NCBI GenBank assembly: GCA_013288465.1
Contig: JABDBT010000083.1
Span: 1 to 10,250, forward strand
Origin: Bacteroidota bacterium
GTDB lineage: Bacteria; Bacteroidota; Bacteroidia; Sphingobacteriales; Sphingobacteriaceae
Length of the DNA stretch: 10,250 nt
Reading direction: 5' to 3'
Shown in pieces: positions 1 to 5,633 of this stretch; within the stretch, counting starts at the first letter, position 1, and the number at the start of each line of letters is the position of its first letter. The position numbers and the translations under genes were made by a program. Below the pieces are notes generated by a model. It made no database searches. It saw nothing but the letters and a program-made list of their open reading frames with translations, and had not been told where the DNA came from.

Positions 1-908
1 ACCCGTACCACCTTGTTATCAGGTGCCTGGCTGCGTGCAACAGTAGCCAGTTTTGAAGCATTGGCATGGTTAAAAGTTGATGCACCGCCTTGTCCGGCGC
101 GTGCAATGCCCTGGTTAGGGTTTTGCTGGCGATAAGCGGCACCGTCAACAACCCTCTGCGGGTGTGCTTCGGGAGCTTTCCTAACAGCGGGCCGGTATAT
201 GCTCACAACATTGTTATGTACATTAACAGCACCGGGCCTGTTTGAGCTTGCTATATTATAAACTACAGGGCGCTGGTGTGTTACCCGTTGAATATCTGCC
301 GCGCGCGGGCCGGCAATGTACCTGTTACTGCCGTTTACATAAGTATTATTAATAATTGTTGTATTATGAATAATGTTTATCACACGTGTATTTGACGCGT
401 AATAATTATAAACATTAGGCCTGTTAATGTAGGCTTGCGGCGCGCATACCCAATACCTGTCGGGTATAGTATAACCGCCGCCAAATGCTATACTGAGGGT
501 TATGCCCGGCATTAAAGGCGCCCAGCCATAATAGCCGCCACCCTGGCGCCAGCTAACCCAGGCAGGTGCCCATTCATAGCCCGGTATCCATTCCCATCCA
601 TAATAATCATCATAATGCCAGCGGCCATAATGAAAGGTTGCCCATCCCCACGGATAGTCTGAAACCCAGGTATTTCCGTATTCTGTTAATACCCAATGCC
701 CGCGTGTAGCATAAGGCCTGAAACCCTCCTCGGCATCAGGTACCCATACATCCCCATATCTGGGGTCGCTAACCCAGGTGCCATAAGGGGCTAATTCATC
801 GTAAAAATCCTGGCTGGAAATATCCTGCGCCTTGCTTTTAGCAGGGGCCATGGTTACCAGCAGGAATGCTAATAAACCAATACCGCATATTTTATTAAAT
901 AAGTGCAT
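1..908 (-). CDS. Secreted Trp/Tyr-rich DUF6600-type protein (3' end missing)
   Basis: Reading on the minus strand from ATG at 908, the frame stays open for 302 codons to the left edge, so the C-terminus is missing. Residues 1-27 look like a signal peptide (MHLFNK, a hydrophobic run to about residue 21, then SKAQ just before the likely cleavage). Residues 36-130 carry the repeated aromatic/Gly pattern of the DUF6600-type family: PYGTWV, YGDVWVP, GHWVLTEYGNTWVSD, GWATFHYGRW, YGWEWIPG, WAPAWVSWR, YYGWAP. From about 160 on, it becomes Asn/Ser/Arg-rich low complexity (NIIHNTTIINNTYVNGSN). Proteins of this type are exported in many Gram-negative bacteria and have no established function; a role in the envelope or periplasm is inference. 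It is divergent from the exosortase operon with 377 bases between them. I found no exact promoter box; a near match lies around 952-960. Confidence 0.85.
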   Translation of the reverse strand, partial: MHLFNKICGIGLLAFLLVTMAPAKSKAQDISSQDFYDELAPYGTWVSDPRYGDVWVPDAEEGFRPYATRGHWVLTEYGNTWVSDYPWGWATFHYGRWHYDDYYGWEWIPGYEWAPAWVSWRQGGGYYGWAPLMPGITLSIAFGGGYTIPDRYWVCAPQAYINRPNVYNYYASNTRVINIIHNTTIINNTYVNGSNRYIAGPRAADIQRVTHQRPVVYNIASSNRPGAVNVHNNVVSIYRPAVRKAPEAHPQRVVDGAAYRQQNPNQGIARAGQGGASTFNHANASKLATVARSQAPDNKVVR

Positions 909-1180
909 AATTTTAAATTTAAGTGGTCAGGTTAATATTTATAATATTTCAACAATACAAATAATAAAACGTTTAAGGGGATAATTGTTTTAAATAATAT
1001 GACGATGAAGATAATAAATTGTCGTATTACCCATTTATCTGGTATAATAAAGGAACACTTTTTTGACCATAGGGCAACATTTATTGGTAAATTCCCGGTG
1101 AACCCGAAAACGGTGACACCATTAAGATTACCCATACTGTGGATTTTTATGCCCGCTAAAAATATTTTCTCATCGTTATA

Positions 1181-1193
1181 GGTATATTATACC
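1181..1193. promoter_or_regulatory. Palindrome GGTATATTATACC, possible operator
   Basis: The two arms GGTATA and TATACC are perfectly complementary around a central T. The site lies about 93 bases before the first gene of the exosortase operon and just upstream of the promoter candidate at 1208. A nine-base partial copy (GGTATAATA) occurs at 1041-1049. Regulatory function is inferred from position and symmetry only; AT-rich palindromes of this size also arise by chance. Confidence 0.25.
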
Positions 1194-1207
1194 CAAAATT
1201 CACGATA

Positions 1208-1239
1208 TTGGTGCTTTAAAAATCGGGGTACGATGTTTG
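1208..1239 (+). promoter_or_regulatory. Weak Bacteroidota-type promoter candidate for exosortase operon
   Basis: TTG at 1208-1210 is followed after 21 bases by GATGTTTG at 1232-1239, one base off the Bacteroidota -7 consensus TAnnTTTG. The spacing lies within the 17-23 range I recall for this phylum. Transcription would begin near 1243-1246, leaving a leader of about 40 bases before the ATG at 1286. No exact TAnnTTTG was found on the plus strand in this gap. Confidence 0.3.
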
Positions 1240-1285
1240 CCTGTTATTATTCATAAAACATTAAGCATTTTTAAAGATCAAAAAC

Positions 1286-1495
1286 ATGAAAAAGTCATTA
1301 TACCTGTTTTCAATTAGTGTCCTTGCACTTATACTGTCTGGTACGACACCGGTAATGGCAAAACATCATAGCGGCGGTTCTCCATTGCCTATTAACGGCG
1401 GGGTTATGTTTTTAATGGTTGCCGGTGCTATTATTGGTATAGTTGCTATTAACAAAAAAGTTAAACTAAGTAAAACATCTCCTCAGCAAAATTAA
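1286..1495 (+). CDS. Miniature exosortase substrate, PID-CTERM-like preprotein (69 aa)
   Basis: The protein is little more than two export signals. Residues 1-25 form a classical signal peptide (MKKS, hydrophobic core, VMA before K26). Residues 26-33 are a short His/Gly/Ser linker. P33-G39 is PLPINGG, followed by a transmembrane helix (about 40-55) and a Lys-rich tail (K57, K58, K60, K63). Motif, helix and basic tail is the architecture of exosortase/archaeosortase sorting signals. The motif resembles the Bacteroidota 'PID-CTERM' signal (P-I-D-G-G), with Asn replacing Asp. If both signals are cut, the released part would be only about 10-14 residues. Its TAA stop shares one base with the ATG of the exosortase gene, so they are translationally coupled. 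That makes it the likely cognate or reporter substrate. A small stably anchored membrane protein is the alternative. Confidence 0.78.
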   Translation: MKKSLYLFSISVLALILSGTTPVMAKHHSGGSPLPINGGVMFLMVAGAIIGIVAINKKVKLSKTSPQQN

Positions 1496-2091
1496 TGCTC
1501 ACCGGCACTTACCCCGATAAGTGGAATAAAGTTCCCGTTGCCGTAAAAAAATTCATTTTACGTGCGGTAATTATTTTAGTAGCCTGGAAAATTTTATACC
1601 TGGTTTTTCTTTTGCCTTCAAGGGTTGTTGATAAGCCACTCAGCCATGCTGTTGCCGGTGGCGCCGCCTGGACATTAAATAAATTTACCCACTCAACCAA
1701 CTATTCTGACAAAAGCGAAGACGGGAAGGTTATTACCGACTATGGCCTAACCACTATGCCATTGGATAATATTTATTTTCGTGACGATAATGTTGTTTCA
1801 ATTGAAGACCCGTGTAACGGGCTCGAACTGTTTGTGCTTTATGCCGGCTTTATTATATGTATGCCCGCACTTATACAGCGTAAAGTGATATTCATAGTTG
1901 GCGGCATCCTGTTAATTCATGTTATAAATGTTTTGAGGTGCGCAGGCATAACCTACGTTACACTTTATTACCCCGGCAATGCTGACTTTGCCCATCATTA
2001 CGTTTTTACATTTATAGTGTATGCATTTATTATGGGGCTATGGCTTATATTCTCGAAAAAACTTAATCTTGTAAATGCCAAAACTGAGTAA
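1495..2091 (+). CDS. xrtX: Exosortase X-type membrane sortase
   Basis: A 198-residue integral membrane protein of the exosortase/archaeosortase family. These cysteine transpeptidase-like enzymes cut a C-terminal sorting signal in the membrane and hand the protein on to an envelope modification or anchoring step. The catalytic triad pattern is visible: Cys107 in EDPCNGLELF at the start of a helix, Arg148 in NVLRCAG at the end of another helix, and His167/168 in FAHHYVFTF before the last helix. Predicted helices lie near 20-40, 109-127, 131-147 and 168-187; residues 45-105 form an extracytoplasmic loop. It is shorter than proteobacterial EpsH-type exosortases, as is usual for the compact Bacteroidota forms (XrtF, XrtN, XrtX). 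The XrtX assignment rests on the HHYVFTFIVY style and on the partner genes, recalled rather than searched. The start is fixed by the 1-base overlap with the upstream stop (TAATG). Confidence 0.85.
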   Translation: MLTGTYPDKWNKVPVAVKKFILRAVIILVAWKILYLVFLLPSRVVDKPLSHAVAGGAAWTLNKFTHSTNYSDKSEDGKVITDYGLTTMPLDNIYFRDDNVVSIEDPCNGLELFVLYAGFIICMPALIQRKVIFIVGGILLIHVINVLRCAGITYVTLYYPGNADFAHHYVFTFIVYAFIMGLWLIFSKKLNLVNAKTE

Positions 2092-2479
2092 TAATAAAAT
2101 ATACTGGATAGGTTTTATAATAATAGTGATTGTCTATTCATTATACAACCTGTACTTTATTGATGTTAATTATTACGATTCTATCCCCCGCAAGTTAAGG
2201 CATGTTGAAAAATTTATACCGATACTGGTCATTTACGGGGTAGGCACATTCACGTTAAAAAGCTACACTGCCGATTGGATGATGTATATCTGGCACCTGG
2301 TACACATTATCATCATCGCATTATTGCTTATTATTGGTATTTATGATTGGACCTTTGGCGAAGTTTCCGCACAAATTCGCAATGTTATAGGCACGCTTTT
2401 CGAATTCCTTATATCGCCGTTAATGTATATTGCTGTGGGAATTTTAAATAGTAAATTTAACCGCACGGATAAAAAATAA
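2075..2479 (+). CDS. Small four-TM protein, XrtX-associated membrane protein
   Basis: A 134-residue hydrophobic protein with predicted helices near 10-28, 46-61, 70-90 and 105-124 and a charged C-terminus (NRTDKK). Its reading frame overlaps the exosortase gene by 17 bases, so the two are almost certainly co-translated. Exosortases of Bacteroidota commonly sit beside a small family-specific membrane protein (for example the XrtF-associated protein); from memory a matching family exists for XrtX. No enzymatic motif is visible. A partner, chaperone or substrate-presenting subunit of the exosortase is the natural inference. The last loop (residues about 91-104, DWTFGEVSAQIRNV) is the most polar part and may be the interaction site, but this is speculation. 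Confidence 0.75.
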   Translation: MPKLSNNKIYWIGFIIIVIVYSLYNLYFIDVNYYDSIPRKLRHVEKFIPILVIYGVGTFTLKSYTADWMMYIWHLVHIIIIALLLIIGIYDWTFGEVSAQIRNVIGTLFEFLISPLMYIAVGILNSKFNRTDKK

Positions 2480-2580
2480 TCGGGCAAAAAAGGTAAATTT
2501 GAATGAGCTACCTTATGCAATAATGCCCTATTTGGGTTTGTGGCAAGAACAATAAAAGCAATTTTTAGTATTTTTATGGC

Positions 2581-2640
2581 CAATAAATGCAAATATGTTG
2601 CTTGATTGTCAATAAGATGCAATTATTGTTGCCTGATTTT
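2581..2640. repeat. Tandem imperfect ~30-bp direct repeat upstream of the oxygenase gene
   Basis: Two adjacent copies, 2581-2608 and 2610-2639, both read CAATAA, then ATGCAA, then TAT, GTTGC and TGATT. They differ by three substitutions and two single-base indels. The pair ends 64 bases before the oxygenase ATG. A shorter degenerate look-alike (ATGCAATAAT then GCCC) occurs at 2515-2528. Position suggests a regulatory site, but no known operator is recognised. The rest of the 224-base gap 2480-2703 holds a chance-level TAAATTTG (2494-2501, without a -33 element) and no gene. Confidence 0.55.
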
Positions 2641-2703
2641 GTATGCTATATATAACTAAGTCATGTTAATTTAATAGATTTACTTTCCATTTATTTTTAA
2701 CTT

Positions 2704-3666
2704 ATGAGTACAGTAAACATTCCACGCCTTGATTTAAACACCTACATTAATGGTGACGCAGTTGAGCGCAAAAAGTTTTCGCAGGATATTGGGAAAGCTT
2801 TTAATGAAACCGGCTTTGTGACCATCACTAACCATGGATTAAACAAGCAATTAATTGATGAACTTTACCAGCAGGTAAAAACATTGTTTGCATTACCCGA
2901 TAGCGTTAAATCAAATTATGAAATTCCTGAGCTTTCGGGCCAGCGCGGCTATACCGGCCGGGGCAAAGAAACAGCTAAAGGATTTAAAACGCCCGACCTT
3001 AAAGAGTTTTGGCAGATTGGCCAAACCGTAACCGACGGCGATGTTATTAAAGAAGAATACCCGGATAACCTTATGGTTGCCGAGCTGCCTGTTTTTAATA
3101 CCGTAACACTCGACGTTTATAAAAAACTGGAAGAAGCAGGCCAGCATTTATTACGCGCCATAGCGGTGTATTTAAATCTGCCCGAAAAATACTTTGATAA
3201 CAAGGTACATAATGGCAACTCCATTTTGCGCACGTTGCATTATTTCCCTATCGAAAACCCCGACGCTGTTCCTGCCGACGCGGTTAGGGCCGGTGCGCAC
3301 GAGGATATTAACCTCATAACCCTGTTAATTGGCGCCAGCGCCGACGGATTGGAATTACTTACCCGCGAGGGCGAATGGTTCCCGGTTAAAGCACATGGCG
3401 AAGACCTGGTGGTTAACGTAGGCGATATGCTACAGCGTTTAACCAATAACAAATTGAAGTCAACCACGCACCGGGTGGTAAACCCTCCGCGCGAGTTGAT
3501 GAAAAATTCGCGTTACTCGGTTCCGTTCTTTTTGCACCCGGTATCTGATATGGATCTTACTTGTCTTGATTCATGCGTTGATGCCGAACATCCAAAAAAA
3601 TATACTGATATCACCGCCGGCGAATATTTAGATGAGCGTTTACGCGAAATTGGATTGAAAAAATAG
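2704..3666 (+). CDS. 2-oxoglutarate/Fe(II)-dependent oxygenase, isopenicillin N synthase family
   Basis: A 320-residue soluble protein with the two-part family layout. Residues 4-120 form the N-terminal DIOX_N-like region (IPRLDLNTY, NETGFVTITNHG). Residues about 170-290 form the double-stranded beta-helix. The iron ligands are visible as H199-x-D201 (AGAHEDINLITLLIG) and H256 (STTHRVVNP), and the co-substrate carboxylate-binding R270-x-S272 lies in SRYSVPFF. All are intact, so an active oxygenase that couples 2-oxoglutarate or substrate oxidation to O2 reduction is expected. The substrate cannot be read from sequence. Relatives include desaturases, hydroxylases, flavonoid/gibberellin-type enzymes and ethylene-forming enzymes. 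It stands alone between the exosortase operon and a convergent operon, so context gives no pathway. The ATG follows an AT-rich leader without a clear ribosome site. Confidence 0.88.
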   Translation: MSTVNIPRLDLNTYINGDAVERKKFSQDIGKAFNETGFVTITNHGLNKQLIDELYQQVKTLFALPDSVKSNYEIPELSGQRGYTGRGKETAKGFKTPDLKEFWQIGQTVTDGDVIKEEYPDNLMVAELPVFNTVTLDVYKKLEEAGQHLLRAIAVYLNLPEKYFDNKVHNGNSILRTLHYFPIENPDAVPADAVRAGAHEDINLITLLIGASADGLELLTREGEWFPVKAHGEDLVVNVGDMLQRLTNNKLKSTTHRVVNPPRELMKNSRYSVPFFLHPVSDMDLTCLDSCVDAEHPKKYTDITAGEYLDERLREIGLKK

Positions 3667-3778
3667 TTTGCAGTTTGCAGTAGGCAGTTAGCAAGAGAGG
3701 TTTTCAGTGGGTGGGTTTGTAGTTTGCAAATAGATAACTGCCTATTGCAAACCGGCAACTGCAAACTGCCTACTGCAT
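3664..3778. repeat. Shuffled GCAGTTTGCAGTAGGCAGT-type repeat tract between convergent genes
   Basis: The tract is built from short units such as TTTGCAG, TAGGCAGTT and their complements. Bases 3676-3689 and 3764-3777 form a perfect 14-bp inverted repeat. Bases 3670-3689 and 3736-3755 pair at 17 of 20 positions. The tract begins at the TAG stop of the oxygenase gene (3664-3666), and its last unit supplies the ATG CAG TAG end of the minus-strand gene (stop at 3770-3772). It can fold into large alternative hairpins and may act as a bidirectional 3' end for both transcripts, although no U-run follows. Similar intergenic tracts of this composition are, from memory, scattered through Sphingobacteriaceae genomes. 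Confidence 0.75.
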
Positions 3779-4249
3779 CTCCTCTTCAATGGCCCTGTAA
3801 AACTCGTTAACGTGTTGCGAGCCTATAACGTAAATAAGGCCATCCCTGTCGGTTAGGTGAATTGCCTCCTTACCTGCGGTAAAAAAGCGGATAGTGCCCT
3901 TAGTATGCAGGTTATAAACCGGGTTGTTAAATAAATACCGGCTGTATTTTCCTTTTTCAACTTTTACAATACTGTTCAGGTCTATTTTTACCAGGCGGGT
4001 GGTCCACAAGCCATCAAGCAGGATACTTTTGTTTTGCACCCGGGTACGGAAGTGCAGTAAAAACCCCATTATAATTGAAATGATGATAATGGCAAAACCC
4101 ACCACCATCAGCAGATCGCCGCTTCGTTCGCGCTCGTCCGTAAAAAAATCGGCAGCAAAACAAAACATAGCCAAAGCCAAACGTATGGTAAGCGGAATAA
4201 ATTCCCGGCCCAGGTATTGTTTTTCGGTAAAAACGGTCTTGTCGCTCAT
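3770..4249 (-). CDS. Two-TM membrane protein with bacterial PH-like domain
   Basis: A 159-residue protein of unknown function. After a polar start (MSDKTVFTEKQYLGRE) come two predicted membrane helices (about 17-35 and 45-66) joined by a short charged loop (TDERERSGD). The rest (about 72-159) alternates beta-strand-like segments and ends in an amphipathic helix (HVNEFYRAIEEEMQ). This is the layout of small bacterial PH-domain proteins, which is my best but uncertain description. It is the second gene after tilS, and the overlap is ATGA (4246-4249), so it is translationally coupled. No functional tie to tRNA modification is obvious. The final M-Q-stop lies inside the repeat tract at 3664-3778, so the original C-terminus may have been altered by that repeat. 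Confidence 0.7.
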   Translation of the reverse strand: MSDKTVFTEKQYLGREFIPLTIRLALAMFCFAADFFTDERERSGDLLMVVGFAIIIISIIMGFLLHFRTRVQNKSILLDGLWTTRLVKIDLNSIVKVEKGKYSRYLFNNPVYNLHTKGTIRFFTAGKEAIHLTDRDGLIYVIGSQHVNEFYRAIEEEMQ

Positions 4250-5586
4250 GCTGGTTTATACAATTCGAATATAGTTACTTTTTTGGTGTTTTTATTTACT
4301 TTATAACGTTCATCTAAGCGGTAGCCGCCAATCCATATCAGTTCGCCGTTACCATTAAACAACAACGGAATTTGACTTTTGGTATGCAACGGAATTTTTT
4401 GGTTGATAAAATAATCGCTCAGTTTTTTGCGGGTTTTCATGCCCAGCGGGTAAAAGTAATCGCTTTGCTGCCATTGGCGAATGCTTAACGGGTAAACCAG
4501 CAAGGCAGTATCAACCGATACAGCTAAGGGATTATCTTTAATAATAAGCGCGCTGTCATCATGCAATAAATTTAATTTATAATTGCCGTAGTGCACGGAA
4601 TGGTCAGTTGATTGAATAAAAACCGTTTGCTGCTCATCGGTTTCCTTCCGGGTAAGGATGAGCTTATCACGATCCAGGATCAATTTAAACCCGGCTGTTT
4701 CAAATACCCGCCCCGGGTGTTTATCCAAACTGGCAATGATATCATCAACCGTAGTTTCGTTAAAACCGTATTCCTGCAGCAGGTTAAAAAGCAGCAACCG
4801 TTTAGGGTTTAGTTTTTTTACTTCGGCTAATGGTAGGTGCAACTCGTTTCCCTGTTTTATAAGCAGGCTGTTTTTTAGCTCGTCTAATTTCAACTCCAGC
4901 AAAACTTCCAGTTCCCTAAAGTGCTGCAGGTTATTTTCAAAAGTGTTTTCGAGGTTCGGGTTAAGCTCTTTTAGTTTAGGGATAACCTCGTGCCTTATTT
5001 TATTACGGGCATATTTTACAGATGCGTTTGAGCTATCTTCCACATACGCGTAGTTGTTTTTAGTAATAATGGCTTGTATCTCATCGCGTTTTAAAAACAG
5101 CAATGGGCGAACCAGCGCGCCATTTTTTGGTAATATGCCATGTAAACCCGCAATGCCGGTGCCGCGGGTGAGGTTTAACAATATTGTTTCAATTGCGTCG
5201 TTTTGGTGGTGCGCAAGCGCGATAACTGTATAATTGTGTTGTTGCCGTATTTGTTCAAACCATTGGTAGCGCATATCGCGGGCAGCCATTTGGATAGATA
5301 TTTTGTTTTCGCCGGCGTATTTTTGTGTATCAAACTTTATCAAATGAAACGGGACTTCCAATTGTTGGGCCAAATCTTTACAAAATTCCTCATCGCGGGT
5401 TGATTCATCGCCGCGTAACTGGAAATTACAATGGGCTATGCCAAAATTTAACCCTGCCGCCTTTAATAAATGAACCATTAAAACCGAATCCATACCGCCG
5501 CTTACAGCTGCCAGCACCTTGTGAGCAGGTTCAAACAATGTATTTTGGGCTATAAAATCAGTAAAACGTTTAACAGGAAGCATCAT
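4246..5586 (-). CDS. tilS: tRNA(Ile)-lysidine synthase
   Basis: This essential cytoplasmic enzyme attaches lysine to C34 of the CAU-anticodon tRNA-Ile, converting it to lysidine so that it reads AUA instead of AUG. The PP-loop ATP site is SGGMDS at residues 29-34. Further TilS signatures are HHQNDAIET, LTRGTGIAGLHG and the segment DSSNASVKYARNKIRHEVIP. The C-terminal TilS domain is present (YFYPLGMKTRKKLSDYF, IPLLF, IWIGGYRLDERYKV). Length (about 446 residues) is normal. The codons at the start read TTG ATG ATG (5589, 5586, 5583). I choose ATG 5586, but the adjoining -7 box (5587-5594) would start transcription near 5583, so the second ATG, used from a leaderless message, is equally likely. 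It is divergent from the OstA-like gene and followed by the PH-like gene in the same operon. Confidence 0.95.
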   Translation of the reverse strand: MMLPVKRFTDFIAQNTLFEPAHKVLAAVSGGMDSVLMVHLLKAAGLNFGIAHCNFQLRGDESTRDEEFCKDLAQQLEVPFHLIKFDTQKYAGENKISIQMAARDMRYQWFEQIRQQHNYTVIALAHHQNDAIETILLNLTRGTGIAGLHGILPKNGALVRPLLFLKRDEIQAIITKNNYAYVEDSSNASVKYARNKIRHEVIPKLKELNPNLENTFENNLQHFRELEVLLELKLDELKNSLLIKQGNELHLPLAEVKKLNPKRLLLFNLLQEYGFNETTVDDIIASLDKHPGRVFETAGFKLILDRDKLILTRKETDEQQTVFIQSTDHSVHYGNYKLNLLHDDSALIIKDNPLAVSVDTALLVYPLSIRQWQQSDYFYPLGMKTRKKLSDYFINQKIPLHTKSQIPLLFNGNGELIWIGGYRLDERYKVNKNTKKVTIFELYKPA

Positions 5587-5616
5587 CAAAATTATTAATT
5601 TAATAACCCCAACAAA
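5587..5616 (-). promoter_or_regulatory. Bacteroidota-type promoter of tilS operon
   Basis: On the minus strand TTTG (5616-5613), then 18 bases, then TAATTTTG (5594-5587) match the phylum consensus TTTG / TAnnTTTG exactly. The box abuts the ATG codons, so the expected start of transcription (about 4-6 bases on) falls on the second ATG. This implies a leaderless or nearly leaderless mRNA. Confidence 0.6.
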
Positions 5617-5628
5617 AAACTAATTTTG
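5599..5628 (+). promoter_or_regulatory. Bacteroidota-type promoter of the OstA-like gene
   Basis: TAATTTTG at 5621-5628 is an exact TAnnTTTG -7 box. Eighteen bases upstream lies TTTA (5599-5602), one base off the -33 TTTG. Expected transcription start is near 5632-5634, on the GTG start codon itself, so a leaderless message is likely. It is the mirror image of the tilS promoter, with both boxes placed symmetrically about 5607/5608. Confidence 0.55.
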
Positions 5629-5633
5629 CAACC

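Larger units (their letters stand above)
909..1285. other. AT-rich divergent intergenic region without a convincing gene
   Basis: This 377-base gap separates the minus-strand DUF6600-type gene from the plus-strand exosortase operon. Two overlapping short frames exist (60 codons on plus from 999, 67 codons on minus from 1135), but neither has a signal peptide or a recognisable motif. They overlap antisense, so I do not call them. The gap contains a 13-base perfect palindrome at 1181-1193 and a weak promoter candidate at 1208-1239; both would serve the operon that starts at 1286. Confidence 0.6.

Noticed and set aside
932..1181. Two antisense short frames (minus 1135-932, plus 999-1181), one containing GNLPIN, reminiscent of the sorting motif
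   Set aside because: They overlap each other on opposite strands, lack a signal peptide and a Lys tail after the motif, and lie in AT-rich intergenic DNA. The LPIN match is most likely chance.
2494..2501. TAAATTTG, an exact -7 box match downstream of the exosortase operon
   Set aside because: No TTG at the right distance upstream, and it would give a 200-base leader for the oxygenase gene. It is probably chance in AT-rich DNA.
4658..5053. 131-codon plus-strand frame inside tilS
   Set aside because: It is a shadow of a strongly supported tilS reading frame on the other strand; the composition is Ser/Leu-rich without any domain.
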